Below, piece after piece: positions 8,992 through 18,536 of a stretch of DNA of 64,000 nt. Both the position numbers and the translations under genes were made by a program. The notes beneath the pieces were generated by a model. That model did no database searches, was not told where the DNA came from, and was given only the letters and a program-made list of their open reading frames with translations. The DNA comes from Asticcacaulis aquaticus (GTDB taxonomy: Bacteria > Pseudomonadota > Alphaproteobacteria > Caulobacterales > Caulobacteraceae), in assembly GCF_028550415.1 (NCBI RefSeq), contig NZ_JAQQKX010000011.1, positions 62,001-126,000 on the forward strand, read 5' to 3'. Within the stretch, counting starts at the first letter, position 1. Each line of letters starts with the position of its first letter.

Positions 8992-9662
8992 CCAATCCCG
9001 AACAGAGGCTTCTTCTTCGGCTGTTCCACGATCACGGGCTTCGGCGCATAGGCCTTCCAGCCTCTGGCCACCATTTCCTCGAAGCCCTTGCACTGCGGCA
9101 GAACCATTACCACACCGGTCTTGGGTTTCGCAAAGGGGGCGGCCAGTCGCACGGTTGGCTGTGCCGGATTGATAAAGACCCAGTCCGATGCCAGACCGTA
9201 GCCGCGCTCGCCGCCCTGACGGACGGCATTATAGGCGATGCGGGCCTCGATCTCGCTGACGCCCCATTTGCGCATGGCATAGTAGAAGATGTCGTCGGCA
9301 TCCTTGCGCTTGCCGGTCTCACCGATGGCATAGAGCCAGTCGTGGATGATGGCGGCGCGGATCGTCGGGCCGTTGGTATTGACAGCCATCTGACCGTACC
9401 ACGGCACCGAGGCGAAGTCCGTCTGGAACCATTTCGGCACCACGATGACCTTGCCCGTCGTGCGGTCGCAATAGGGGAACTCGTCGTTCAGGGTATAGAG
9501 CTTGCGCCCTTCCTTCTGCACGTCGAACATCAGGACCGGTTGCGGCGTCAGGGACGAGGGGATGACGACCGGCTGCTGAATGGGCGCAGGTCCGTCGGTC
9601 GCGCACCCGGTCAGGGCCAGAACGCTCACGCAAACAAAAGCTTTCAGCGAGGTCTTAAGCAT
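8988..9662 (-). CDS. DUF1353 lipoprotein
   Basis: 224 residues with a signal peptide and lipobox LTGC, so a lipoprotein. The DUF1353 core is clear: [19 protein letters not shown] followed by [26 protein letters not shown], with the conserved FxTDxASVP and HDWLY motifs. Function unknown; DUF1353 is also found in phage-linked proteins, but nothing here suggests a prophage. Its ATG overlaps the trmFO stop by eight bases (ATGCTTAA), so the two are co-translated. Confidence 0.85.
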   Translation of the reverse strand: MLKTSLKAFVCVSVLALTGCATDGPAPIQQPVVIPSSLTPQPVLMFDVQKEGRKLYTLNDEFPYCDRTTGKVIVVPKWFQTDFASVPWYGQMAVNTNGPTIRAAIIHDWLYAIGETGKRKDADDIFYYAMRKWGVSEIEARIAYNAVRQGGERGYGLASDWVFINPAQPTVRLAAPFAKPKTGVVMVLPQCKGFEEMVARGWKAYAPKPVIVEQPKKKPLFGIG

Positions 9663-11094
9663 TGGTCGTCTCGGATTGGGGCATCAGCCACTGATCGATA
9701 TCGCGCAGGGCGCGCAGGCTCATCAGGCGTTTTTTCGCCCGGCCGCGTTCCTTGAGCGGGATCTTGACGCCGTTCTCATCGACCTTCGGCGCTTCCAGCG
9801 GCGGCAGCAGGCCGTAATTGATATTCATCGGCTGGAACGAGGCCTTCTCGTCGGCTAGGTGCCCGCCGGTAATGTGCGCAATCAGGGCACCTAAAGCCGT
9901 CGTTTCCGGCGGTGCGTCCAGCGTCTCACCCTTGGCCTGAGCCGCGGCAAACCGCCCGGCCAGCAGACCGATGGCCGAGGATTCGACATAGCCTTCGACG
10001 CCGGTGATCTGCCCCGCGAACCGAAGAGAGGGAAGCGATTTCAGACGCAGATTGCGATCCAGCACTTTCGGTGACTGGATGAAGGTATTGCGGTGCAGCC
10101 CGCCCAGACGGGCAAATTGCGCGTTTTGCAGACCCGGAATCATGCGGAAGACCTCCGCCTGTGCGCCGTGCTTCAGCTTGGTCTGGAAGCCGACCATATT
10201 GTAAAGCGTGCCCAGCGCATTGTCCTGACGCAACTGGATGATGGCGTGCGGCTTGACCAGAGGATCTCGTGGATTGGTCAGGCCGACCGGCTTCATCGGG
10301 CCGAAGCGCAGGGTTTCGCGGCCGCGTTCGGCCATGACCTCGATCGGCAGGCAGCCGTCGAAATAGGGGACGTGCTCCCAATCCTTGAAATCGGCCTTGG
10401 GGCCGTCCAGCAGGGCATCGATAAACGCCTCATACTCAGGCTTGGTCATCGGGCAGTTGATATAGGCCGCCGCGTCACCGCCGGGGCCTTCCTTGTCGTA
10501 GCGCGACTGACGCCAGGCAATGTTCATATCGATGGAGTCGGTATGCACGATCGGCGCGATGGCGTCGAAGAAGCTCAGATGCCCTTCGCCGGTCAGTTCG
10601 AGGATGACGTCCGACAGGCGCTCGGACGTCAGCGGCCCGGTGGCGCAGATGACATTGTCCCAGTCCTTGTCGCGCAGGGAAGTGACTTCCTCGCGCACCA
10701 GCGTGATCAGCGGATGCGCGGTGAGGGCCTTCGTCACAGCCTGCGAAAAGCCTTCACGGTCGACGGCCAGAGCGCCACCGGCCGGCACTTGATGCTTGTC
10801 GGCGCAGGCCATGATCAGCGAGTTGGCGCGGCGCATCTCGGCGTGCAGCAGGCCCACCGCGTTGAATTCCCAGTCGTCCGAGCGAAACGAATTGGAGCAG
10901 ACCAGTTCGGCCAGCCCGTCGGTCTGGTGCGCATCGGTGCCGCGCGTCGTCGTTTGACCGGCGGCGTCGGTCGTTGCCGAACCGCGCATTTCGTGAATGA
11001 CGACGGGCACACCGGCCTGCGCCAACTGCCAGGCGGCTTCGGAACCGGCCAAGCCACCGCCGATGATATGAACTGGGGAATAAGAATGTGTCAT
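9655..11094 (-). CDS. trmFO: tRNA (uracil-54-C5)-methyltransferase, folate/FAD-dependent
   Basis: Makes ribothymidine-54 in tRNA using methylene-tetrahydrofolate and FADH2, unlike SAM-dependent TrmA. 479 residues, typical length. The FAD-binding Rossmann motif [17 protein letters not shown] is at the N-terminus. The family signatures [35 protein letters not shown], the [21 protein letters not shown] region and [21 protein letters not shown] are all present. Starts at ATG 11094. It is followed by the DUF1353 lipoprotein in the same transcript. Confidence 0.97.
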   Translation of the reverse strand: MTHSYSPVHIIGGGLAGSEAAWQLAQAGVPVVIHEMRGSATTDAAGQTTTRGTDAHQTDGLAELVCSNSFRSDDWEFNAVGLLHAEMRRANSLIMACADKHQVPAGGALAVDREGFSQAVTKALTAHPLITLVREEVTSLRDKDWDNVICATGPLTSERLSDVILELTGEGHLSFFDAIAPIVHTDSIDMNIAWRQSRYDKEGPGGDAAAYINCPMTKPEYEAFIDALLDGPKADFKDWEHVPYFDGCLPIEVMAERGRETLRFGPMKPVGLTNPRDPLVKPHAIIQLRQDNALGTLYNMVGFQTKLKHGAQAEVFRMIPGLQNAQFARLGGLHRNTFIQSPKVLDRNLRLKSLPSLRFAGQITGVEGYVESSAIGLLAGRFAAAQAKGETLDAPPETTALGALIAHITGGHLADEKASFQPMNINYGLLPPLEAPKVDENGVKIPLKERGRAKKRLMSLRALRDIDQWLMPQSETTNA

Positions 11095-11250
11095 GCGCGC
11101 TCTATAGTCTCAGCGTGTCGTCATGTCACGGGGCGACGACAAAATCATGGCAGGCTTGCCTTTGCGCTTTAAAAGCGAAATGATTTGTTTCAGATTGGCG
11201 CATGATTAAGGCTTGGGGTTAAGGCCTTTGTGTGTGGGGATATGGGTGTC

Positions 11251-12039
11251 ATGAGTTTCGGTCCGGCGTTCCATCTGGTGGGCGCGTTGAAAAGCGCGGT
11301 GACGACCTTGCCGACCCTGTGGCGTCAGGCGTGGCTGGCGCTGCTCGTCCTGTTCGGGCTGGTTCTGATTAGCCAGTTACCGCAGATCGGCCTGGGGACG
11401 CGCCGCGCGCTGATCGTGGCCAGCCTGCTGTTTCAGTTCGTGGTCGCGGGCGGCCTCTACCGCGTCGCCCTGTTTGGGGAGCGCTATGCCAAGCCCGAAG
11501 GTCTGGGCTTCGGCGGGGTGCAGTTCGGTAAGCCGGAGGCGCGTCTGATCGGTGCCGGGCTGCTGGCCGGATTGTTCTGGCTGATGGTGTTTGCGACCCT
11601 ATGCGTGGTGCTGGCCCTGTTTCTCGGGGCGGCGGGCCTTGCGGATCAGAGCCACAACACGCCGCACGGCTTCTTCCTCGAACTGGTCAACGGGCCTCAG
11701 CCGCAGGGCGTCGTGCTCCTCGTGGCCATTGCGGGGGTCATGTTGACCCTGACCATCCTGTCGGTGAAGCTGTGGCTGCATCAGGCGGCGACGGTGGCCG
11801 AACACCGGGTCGTGTCGTTGAATGCGCTCACCCTGTCGTCGGGGCAGACGGTCAAGCTGTTCCTCGGCTATCTGTATCTGGCCCTGCCGTTCATCGTTCT
11901 GAGCGCGGTAATTCCGACGGCGGGCAACCTGTCCCTGATCGTCAATCTGGCCTTAGGCGTCGGCGTCTTCCTGCCGGTCAGCATCGCTTTTTTAGCCTCG
12001 GCCTATAGGCAAATCATGGACCTGCGCGCTAAGGGATAG
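11251..12039 (+). CDS. Integral membrane protein of unknown function (paralogue A)
   Basis: About 262 residues with six or so membrane segments and no recognised domain. The start is uncertain: in-frame GTG at 11230, ATG at 11242 and ATG at 11251. The last is preferred because GGGGA ends ten bases before it. It shares a loose pattern with the next gene, including a GxYRxxLxG segment after the second membrane helix and an amphipathic stretch followed by L-T-S-G-Q before the last helices. The two are probably old duplicates. Thirty-one bases separate it from the next gene, so an operon is likely. Confidence 0.75.
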   Translation: MSFGPAFHLVGALKSAVTTLPTLWRQAWLALLVLFGLVLISQLPQIGLGTRRALIVASLLFQFVVAGGLYRVALFGERYAKPEGLGFGGVQFGKPEARLIGAGLLAGLFWLMVFATLCVVLALFLGAAGLADQSHNTPHGFFLELVNGPQPQGVVLLVAIAGVMLTLTILSVKLWLHQAATVAEHRVVSLNALTLSSGQTVKLFLGYLYLALPFIVLSAVIPTAGNLSLIVNLALGVGVFLPVSIAFLASAYRQIMDLRAKG

Positions 12040-12070
12040 TCTGTACAAGATTTCTCCCGAAAGCCGCCCC

Positions 12071-12970
12071 ATGGCCCTGTCCGTCGATTTCGCCTTCGAA
12101 GGGTTTCGCATCATCCGCGAACGCCCCATCCTTATCGCGTGGTGGGGCGCGGTCTTGCTGGTCGGGGTCGTCCTGTCGACGGCCCTGCTGATGTCGGTCG
12201 CCGGGCCCGAGTGGAACGCCCTGATTCAGGGGCAGGTGCCGGAAGACCCGCAAAAAGCCGCCGATATCATGCTGCGTTTCGGACCGGCCTATCTGCTTAC
12301 CCTGATGATGTCCCTGATATTCAATGCGGTGATCACCTGCGGCGTCTATCGCGCCGTGCTGGGCGGGCATTCACCGCGGTTCGGCTACCTTAGACTGGGG
12401 GCCGACGAGGTGCGGCAGATCGTTCTCTATTTTATCCTGTTGTTTCTGGTGCTTGTTGTCGGCCTGACCTGCGCCGTGGTGCTGAGCATTGTCGGGGGGT
12501 TGCTGTCCATGATCGCCGGGGCCGTCATGTCGGCTCTGGTGCCATTGGTCGGCGCGCTGACTTTTCTGGCGGCGGTCATGGCCAATATCTGGCTGATGGT
12601 GCGTCTGTCGATGGTCAGTGTGCAAAGCTTCGAGGAGCGGCACCTCAATATCACCGGCTCGCTCAGACTGACTCAGGGGCGGTTCTGGTCGTTGCTGGGC
12701 GGTTTCGCTCTGGCGTTTCTGCTGACCGTGGTCGTTATCGTACTGTTTCAGTCGATCTACATGGCGCTGGCCGCGCTGATTAGCGGTAAGGACATCGAAA
12801 CCCTGTCTGAAATCCCGCGCCCGGATATGTCGCAACTGGCCAATATCCTGCTGCCGCTGAATGCGCTGTCCCTGCTGGTCAGCGGCCTCATCGCGCCCCT
12901 GACCACAGCCATTCTGGTCGGTGCCGGAGCCTCGGCCTACAAGATGCTGAAAGCGGCCCGGGCGGTTTAA
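12071..12970 (+). CDS. Integral membrane protein of unknown function (paralogue B)
   Basis: 299 residues with about six membrane helices. The N-terminus (SVDFAFEGFRIIRERPILIAWW) looks like a cytoplasmic amphipathic helix leading into the first membrane segment. The organisation resembles the preceding gene: GVYRAVLGG after helix 2, a FGYLRLGADEVRQ loop, and SLRLTQGRFWSLLGG before the final pair. No catalytic motif is seen. Its 3' end overlaps the convergent carbonic anhydrase gene by four bases. Confidence 0.8.
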   Translation: MALSVDFAFEGFRIIRERPILIAWWGAVLLVGVVLSTALLMSVAGPEWNALIQGQVPEDPQKAADIMLRFGPAYLLTLMMSLIFNAVITCGVYRAVLGGHSPRFGYLRLGADEVRQIVLYFILLFLVLVVGLTCAVVLSIVGGLLSMIAGAVMSALVPLVGALTFLAAVMANIWLMVRLSMVSVQSFEERHLNITGSLRLTQGRFWSLLGGFALAFLLTVVVIVLFQSIYMALAALISGKDIETLSEIPRPDMSQLANILLPLNALSLLVSGLIAPLTTAILVGAGASAYKMLKAARAV

Positions 12971-13845
12971 CCGCCGATAATGTGCAATATGTCGCGGCCC
13001 TGCGCCGTCTGGATCGGGCGGGCATTGGGGCCGGTCAGGCGCTGATAGGCGTCGACCTGTTCGGCGCTGATCGACAGCGGCGAGGCATAGACCAGCCAAG
13101 TGACGTTTTCCGAGCACGGCGGCGTGGTCAGCGAGCCCGAATAGGCATAGAATTCCTCGGTCGCCGGCATCAGGTCGCGCGCATTGATCAGCACGTCGGG
13201 GATGACCGCCGCCGGACCGGGATCGGTCGGGAGATACGTCCAGATCGGCGCCAGCATCGGGTCGGCGACCCCGACATCCGACAGGACGCCGATGACCAGC
13301 AATTCACCCTTATCGTTCTTATGGACGAAGTGCGCCTCGATGGCGGCGCGATGGCCGTCGATCGTGTGTTCCGACGGGGTGTGGAAGTGGAACTGGATCA
13401 GCTTGTACCGCACATTGTCCATGATGACGCCGCCGCCGTCGGTCGGCGAGACCTGAACGACGTGGCCGAGGTTCTGGATCTTGGCGGCGGACGAGGTGTA
13501 GTCGAGCGTCATATTGACGGTCTTGGCCCCGGCCATACCCGACAGGTTGATCGGCGATTGCCGGTGCCCCGTACCGCAGGTCTTATTGTCGCCACCGAGC
13601 TGGCTCCAGTGGGTCGGGCCATCGTCGCCTTCGTAGCTCCAGTGGGCGATCTGCGCCATTTGCGCGCCACCGTGTTCAGCATCGCCGTGTCCGGTATCCG
13701 CCGCATCACCATGGCCTTCGGCCGCCGCATGGGCATCGCCGCCGCCGTGATCGGCGCCATGTTCAGTTTTAGGCTTGCCGCCGCAGGCCGTCAGGCCCAT
13801 CAGGGCGAAGGCGGCAACCGAAAACAACAGGGCAGGGCGGCGCAT
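12967..13845 (-). CDS. Alpha-type carbonic anhydrase lipoprotein with His-rich linker
   Basis: Interconverts CO2 and bicarbonate outside the cytoplasm. 292 residues: signal peptide with lipobox LTAC (lipidated Cys21), then a linker at about 28-68 with seven or eight His among Gly, Ala and Asp, then the alpha-CA fold. Zinc ligands are H153 and H155 (QFHFHTPSEH) and H172 (EAHFVHK). The gate residues are in SLTTPPCSE (about 238-246), and C90 and C244 probably form the usual disulfide. The start ATG is supported by the signal peptide. The His-rich linker may hold zinc; this is inference. Confidence 0.93.
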   Translation of the reverse strand: MRRPALLFSVAAFALMGLTACGGKPKTEHGADHGGGDAHAAAEGHGDAADTGHGDAEHGGAQMAQIAHWSYEGDDGPTHWSQLGGDNKTCGTGHRQSPINLSGMAGAKTVNMTLDYTSSAAKIQNLGHVVQVSPTDGGGVIMDNVRYKLIQFHFHTPSEHTIDGHRAAIEAHFVHKNDKGELLVIGVLSDVGVADPMLAPIWTYLPTDPGPAAVIPDVLINARDLMPATEEFYAYSGSLTTPPCSENVTWLVYASPLSISAEQVDAYQRLTGPNARPIQTAQGRDILHIIGG

Positions 13846-13937
13846 GGCGGAATCCGAATCTGAGCGGGAATGTTCTCAGATTAGATGCCCGAATAGGGTT
13901 AACGCCGGGTTCATAGGTTGGCTACGATGTGAAGAAA

Positions 13938-14093
13938 GGATTGGCCACGAAAAACACGAAAAGCACTAAAAAGATGCGTCACCGGCTTTGCGCGAAGCGC
14001 CACAAATTGAGCCGCACCGCTATGCAAAAGGCCCTTTGGGCAAATATGTTTTAATCTGCTTTTTTGTGCTTTTCGTGTTTTTCGTGGTTAAAT
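13938..14093 (+). repeat. Interspersed 155-bp element, copy 1
   Basis: A roughly 156-bp unit with long terminal inverted repeats: left end ccacgaaaaacacgaaaag, right end the complementary cttttcgtgtttttcgtgg. The interior has aaaaagatgcgtca, gcgcgaagcgc and a gccctttgggc hairpin. A second copy, inverted, lies at 56039-56193 with the same ends and interior landmarks. It fills the space between the carbonic anhydrase start and the uvrA stop. No open frame is seen. It could be a miniature inverted-repeat element or a structured RNA. Confidence 0.82.
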
Positions 14094-16997
14094 CTACTTT
14101 TTCTTCCGCGTCTTGTGCCGCGCCAGAATGTCTTTCAGATATTTGCCCGTCCACGATTTCGGATTGTCCGACACCTTTTCCGGTGTGCCGAAGGCGACGA
14201 TTTCGCCGCCGCCATCGCCGCCTTCCGGGCCGAAATCGAGCAACCAGTCCGCCGTCTTGATGACGTCGAGATTGTGCTCGATGACTACCACCGTATTGCC
14301 GTGGTCGGTCAGTTCGTGCAGCACTTCCAGCAGCTTGCGCGTATCCTCGAAGTGCAGCCCGGTCGTCGGCTCATCCAGAATATAGAGCGTCTTGCCCGTC
14401 GCGCGTTTCGACAGTTCCTTCGACAGCTTGACGCGCTGGGCTTCGCCGCCGGAGAGCGTCGTCGCCTGCTGACCGATCTTGATATAGCCCAGCCCCACGC
14501 GTTTCAGCGTCTCCAGCTTGTCGCGGATCGTCGGCACGGCCTTGAAGGCCTCGGCGCCTTCCTCGACCGTCATGTCCAGCACGTCGGCGATGGAATGGCC
14601 CTTGAACGAGATTTCCAGCGTCTCGCGGTTATAGCGCTTGCCCTTGCACACGTCGCAGGTGACGTAGACGTCGGGCAGGAAGTGCATCTCGATCTTGATC
14701 AGGCCGTCGCCGGTGCAGGCTTCGCAGCGCCCGCCCTTGACGTTGAACGAGAAGCGCCCCGGACCATAGCCGCGCGCCTTGGATTCGGGCAGACCGGCGT
14801 ACCAGTCGCGGATCGGCCCGAACGCCCCGGTATAGGTCGCCGGGTTCGAGCGAGGGGTGCGGCCGATGGGCGATTGATCGATCTCGACCACCTTGTCGAA
14901 GAACTCCAGCCCTTCGATCTTATCATGCGGGGCAGCATTGGCCGAGGCGTTGTTCAGCCGTCTGGCCGCCGCTTTGTGCAGAGTTTCCAGCGTAAACGAC
15001 GACTTGCCGCCACCGGAAACGCCGGTGATGCAGGTCATGACGCCGACCGGGATTTCGCCGGTGACGTTTTTCAGGTTGTTGCCGCGCGCTCCGATAACCC
15101 TGAGCATCCGCTTCTTGTCGATGGGGCGGCGTTCCTGATCGGTGTCCTTCGAGAAGAACAGCGGGATTTCACGCTTGCCGGTAAGATACTGACCGGTCAG
15201 GGATTTCGGGTTGTTCTTGACCTCTTCGGGCGTGCCTTCGGCGACGACTTCACCGCCATGCACCCCGGCAGCGGGGCCCATGTCGATGACGTAATCGGCG
15301 GTCAGGATGGCGTCTTCGTCGTGTTCGACCACCAGCACGGAGTTGCCGAGGTCGCGCAGACCCTTGAGGCTCTCCAGCAGGCGGTCGTTGTCGCGTTGAT
15401 GCAGGCCGATAGACGGTTCGTCCAGTACGTATAACACGCCGGTCAGGCCCGAGCCGATCTGCGAGGCCAGACGGATGCGCTGCGATTCCCCGCCCGACAG
15501 GGTGCCGGAATTGCGCGACAGGTTGAGATAGTCGAGCCCCACCGCATTGAGGAAGTTCAGACGATCCAAAATCTCTTTCAGGATACGCCGGGCAATATCC
15601 ATCTGCTTTTCGCTCAGATGCCCCTCAAGCGCCGCGAACCATTCGTGCGCCTTCTTGATCGACAGTTGCGAAATTTCGGCGATGTCGCGGGCATCGACCT
15701 TGACCGCCAGGGCTTCGGGCTTGAGACGCTTGCCGCCACAGGCCTCGCACGGCGTTTCGGCCTGATAGCGACCGAGATCTTCGCGCACCCACGACGAATC
15801 CGTTTCACGGTAGCGGCGCTCCATGTTCGGGATGACGCCCTCGAACGGCTTGGTCACATCGTAGCGGCGCGAACCGTCCTGATAGGTAAACTTGATCTTT
15901 TCCGAGCCCGACCCTTGCAGGATGATGTTCTGAGCGTCGGGCGTCAGGGCGCGCCACTTGGTGTCCATCTGGAAACCGTAGTGCAGGGCCAGGGCCTCAA
16001 GGGTTTGCGCATAGAGCGGCGAGGGGCCTTTGGACCACGGCGCGATGGCCCCGCCTTTCAGGGTTTCGGCCTCGTTCGGCACGATCAGGTTCGGATCGAA
16101 GGTCAGCTTGACGCCCAGACCGTCGCAGGTCGGACAGGCCCCGAACGGATTGTTGAACGAAAACAGACGCGGCTCGATCTCGGCGATCGTAAAGCCCGAC
16201 ACCGGACAGGCGAATTTTTCCGAGAAGATGATGCGTTGCGGTTCGGTCTCGCCTTCAGCTTTATCCGCGAATTCGGCGATGGCCAGACCGTCGGCCAGAC
16301 GCAACGCGGTTTCCAGCGAATCCGCCAGACGCTGCATCAGGCCGCCCTTTACGACGACGCGGTCGACGACGACGTCGATATCGTGCTTGTACTTCTTGTC
16401 GAGCTTGGGGGCCTCTTCGATGGGATAGTATTCGCCATTGACCTTGAGGCGCTGGAAACCCTGACGTTGCAGGTCGGCGATTTCCTTCTTGTACTCGCCC
16501 TTACGACCGCGCACGAAGGGGGCCAGCAGCAGCAGGCGCGTGCCTTCCGGCAAGGCCATGATCTTGTCGACCATCTGCGAAATGGTCTGGCTCTCGATGG
16601 GCAGGCCCGTGGCGGGCGAATAGGGGATGCCGACACGCGCCCACAACAGGCGCATATAGTCGTGGATTTCGGTTACCGTGCCCACCGTCGAGCGCGGGTT
16701 CTTAGAGGTCGTCTTCTGCTCGATGGAAATGGCCGGCGACAGGCCTTCGATCAGGTCGACATCGGGCTTCGACATCAGCTCAAGGAATTGCCGCGCATAG
16801 GCCGACAGGGATTCGACGTAACGGCGCTGCCCCTCGGCATAGATGGTGTCAAACGCCAGCGACGACTTGCCCGAGCCGGACAGGCCGGTCAGGACGACCA
16901 GCTTGCCGCGCGGAATGTCGACATCGACGCCCTTGAGGTTATGCTCGCGCGCGCCGCGCACCTTGATGAAGCCCTGCATCAGGTTCGAGCTGCTCAT
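14094..16997 (-). CDS. uvrA: Excinuclease ABC subunit A
   Basis: DNA-damage recognition ATPase of nucleotide excision repair, working with UvrB and UvrC. About 967 residues from the preferred ATG at 16997 (AAGGA eight bases before); ATGs 14 and 21 codons upstream lack such a site. Two ABC modules: Walker [10 protein letters not shown] (38-46) and GVSGGGKSS, with signatures [14 protein letters not shown] and [14 protein letters not shown]. The second zinc finger is complete (CEAC, CDVC). The first reads CPVSGF and [10 protein letters not shown], so one Cys is Ser. A perfect LexA box lies 169 bases upstream at 17166-17180. Confidence 0.97.
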   Translation of the reverse strand: MSSSNLMQGFIKVRGAREHNLKGVDVDIPRGKLVVLTGLSGSGKSSLAFDTIYAEGQRRYVESLSAYARQFLELMSKPDVDLIEGLSPAISIEQKTTSKNPRSTVGTVTEIHDYMRLLWARVGIPYSPATGLPIESQTISQMVDKIMALPEGTRLLLLAPFVRGRKGEYKKEIADLQRQGFQRLKVNGEYYPIEEAPKLDKKYKHDIDVVVDRVVVKGGLMQRLADSLETALRLADGLAIAEFADKAEGETEPQRIIFSEKFACPVSGFTIAEIEPRLFSFNNPFGACPTCDGLGVKLTFDPNLIVPNEAETLKGGAIAPWSKGPSPLYAQTLEALALHYGFQMDTKWRALTPDAQNIILQGSGSEKIKFTYQDGSRRYDVTKPFEGVIPNMERRYRETDSSWVREDLGRYQAETPCEACGGKRLKPEALAVKVDARDIAEISQLSIKKAHEWFAALEGHLSEKQMDIARRILKEILDRLNFLNAVGLDYLNLSRNSGTLSGGESQRIRLASQIGSGLTGVLYVLDEPSIGLHQRDNDRLLESLKGLRDLGNSVLVVEHDEDAILTADYVIDMGPAAGVHGGEVVAEGTPEEVKNNPKSLTGQYLTGKREIPLFFSKDTDQERRPIDKKRMLRVIGARGNNLKNVTGEIPVGVMTCITGVSGGGKSSFTLETLHKAAARRLNNASANAAPHDKIEGLEFFDKVVEIDQSPIGRTPRSNPATYTGAFGPIRDWYAGLPESKARGYGPGRFSFNVKGGRCEACTGDGLIKIEMHFLPDVYVTCDVCKGKRYNRETLEISFKGHSIADVLDMTVEEGAEAFKAVPTIRDKLETLKRVGLGYIKIGQQATTLSGGEAQRVKLSKELSKRATGKTLYILDEPTTGLHFEDTRKLLEVLHELTDHGNTVVVIEHNLDVIKTADWLLDFGPEGGDGGGEIVAFGTPEKVSDNPKSWTGKYLKDILARHKTRKKK

Positions 16998-17165
16998 CAG
17001 GGAGTCCTTATCGTGTCGGGCATCGGCCATAGTACGCACATTCCATTCAGCACGGATCAATCCGCCTATATAGGCAGACCCCTGCTGACTGAAAGTGTCA
17101 GTATGAAATTTATCGCTACGTCAGGCAGGCCCACGATCCTTGCCCGAATTCGAGCGAGGGTTCAA

Positions 17166-17180
17166 GAACGTTTTGTGAAC
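17166..17180 (-). promoter_or_regulatory. LexA (SOS) box upstream of uvrA
   Basis: On the minus strand the sequence is GTTC-acaaaac-GTTC, an exact match to the alphaproteobacterial LexA operator GTTC-N7-GTTC. It lies 169 bases before the uvrA start, and no other gene begins in this direction. Damage-inducible control of uvrA is the expected meaning. Confidence 0.85.
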
Positions 17181-17182
17181 TA

Positions 17183-17218
17183 GAGCATGCTGCGAAAAAG
17201 TGGAAACCGGTTTTTCGC
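17183..17218 (+). repeat. REP-like 36-bp repeat, copy 1
   Basis: Starts gagcatgctgcgaaaaag and forms the stem gcgaaaaa / tttttcgc around a GGAAACC-type centre. A copy in reverse orientation at 26163-26198 matches 35 of 36 positions. It lies next to the SOS box, in the space between uvrA and the TadG-like gene. Confidence 0.85.
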
Positions 17219-17258
17219 ATCAAGCCTGCGACCACTAAGGCCGTAAGCGTCGTGTAAG

Positions 17259-18467
17259 CTACTTAGCCAGACGGATATTGGTCAGGCCGCCGCTGCTGCT
17301 TTTGTTCGTCGTTTCGGGCGTGAGGTTCCAGGCCGTCTGATTGACGATCAGGCGGTTGATGACCATGGTCAGGCTGTCGCTGTCCATCAGGGACTGGGCA
17401 TTGAAGGTGACGTTGCGGCTGGGCAGCCAGATCAGGCCGGTCATCTTATTGGATTTGGCGTTGTTGAAGATGAAGTCCGACTTCGACAGGGCGGGCTTCT
17501 CAAAAAACAGCACATTCTTATAGGTGCCGGAGGTCGGGGCCGAGAGGCTGGCGGCAATGCCCGAATTGAACTGAATCTTCGAGGTGTCGGCGAAATAGAA
17601 GGTGACGCCGTTGCCGGTCCAGGTGCCGCCATTGACGTTCCAGCCGCCGTTCTTGATGACATACAGACCGGGCGCGAAATTGACCTTGGCCGCGCCGTTG
17701 TTGAAGTTGAACCAGCCGCAATAGGTGCCGGGGCTGAGGTTCACGCTTGCGTCGTTGAAATTGCCGTTCGAGGCTGTGCAGGCGCTGTCGGCCACGGCAG
17801 GCAGGGTCGGCCCCCAGCTGTCGGCGGCGGTCGCACAGCTTAAGGACAGATTATTGACCGTCGTCGAATTGCGAATGACGTTGCTGCCCTCAAGGCACAG
17901 CTTTTTGAAGTCGAGCGACGAACCGGAATTGAAGATGGCGGCGGGGCTGGCCTTCGACTTGACGTGGATTTCGCATTCGGGCGCCACGATCTTGGCACCG
18001 GAATTGACCAGCAGGGCCTGCGCACCGGTCGGGTCGAGCACGAGGATGCAAGGCCCGGCGGTGCCGGTGCCGGGCGTGCCGATGGCGGTAGCCGCGACGC
18101 GCAGGGGCAGGTGGGAAATACCGATAAGCCCCAACATCAGGGTCGGACTCTGGTAGCTGGCCTGACCGCTCAGGGTGGTGGCATCGGTCGCGTAGGTGGG
18201 GGTAAGCGTCATGTCGGCGGGGAGGTTCGAGGCGAACACCTTGCCGGCCTCGGCCGCGCGCTGATCGGTGTCGCGATGCAGACCAGCCAGCACCGAGGCG
18301 TCCATGGCGTCCTGAAGGCTCGATTTCACCGACCAGGCCGAATAGTAGTCGATCGCGCCGCCGGTCAGGCCCAGCAGAGCCGTCAGGGTCAGGGCAAAGA
18401 TCATCGTCACATTGCCCTTATGGTGACGACGATAGCGTTCGAGCAGGCGCGGCAGGCTGAATGTCAT
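17259..18467 (-). CDS. TadG/TadE-like pilus-assembly family protein
   Basis: 402 residues. The N-terminus has the TadG-type segment RHHKGNVTMIFALTLTALLGLTGGAIDYYSAW (a short basic tail, one membrane helix, then a conserved D-Y), which anchors the protein with the bulk outside. The rest is Ser/Thr/Asn/Gly-rich, beta-rich in appearance, with about six Cys and repeated short Gly-Asn stretches. No other tad or flp gene is in the window, so it is an isolated member, and a role in Flp pili is not assured. The ATG at 18467 is well placed. Confidence 0.82.
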   Translation of the reverse strand: MTFSLPRLLERYRRHHKGNVTMIFALTLTALLGLTGGAIDYYSAWSVKSSLQDAMDASVLAGLHRDTDQRAAEAGKVFASNLPADMTLTPTYATDATTLSGQASYQSPTLMLGLIGISHLPLRVAATAIGTPGTGTAGPCILVLDPTGAQALLVNSGAKIVAPECEIHVKSKASPAAIFNSGSSLDFKKLCLEGSNVIRNSTTVNNLSLSCATAADSWGPTLPAVADSACTASNGNFNDASVNLSPGTYCGWFNFNNGAAKVNFAPGLYVIKNGGWNVNGGTWTGNGVTFYFADTSKIQFNSGIAASLSAPTSGTYKNVLFFEKPALSKSDFIFNNAKSNKMTGLIWLPSRNVTFNAQSLMDSDSLTMVINRLIVNQTAWNLTPETTNKSSSGGLTNIRLAK

Positions 18468-18536
18468 GCGTAAAGACCCCCTTATCCGGGGCAGGGTAAA
18501 CGCTTTCGCCTTAAAAAACCGATAAGGTCTATGTCT

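Noticed and set aside
8988-9662. Prophage remnant, because DUF1353 occurs in phages
   Set aside because: No other phage gene is near, and the protein is a lipoprotein translationally coupled to trmFO.
15618-17183. A 521-codon open frame antisense to uvrA
   Set aside because: uvrA is unambiguous on the other strand.
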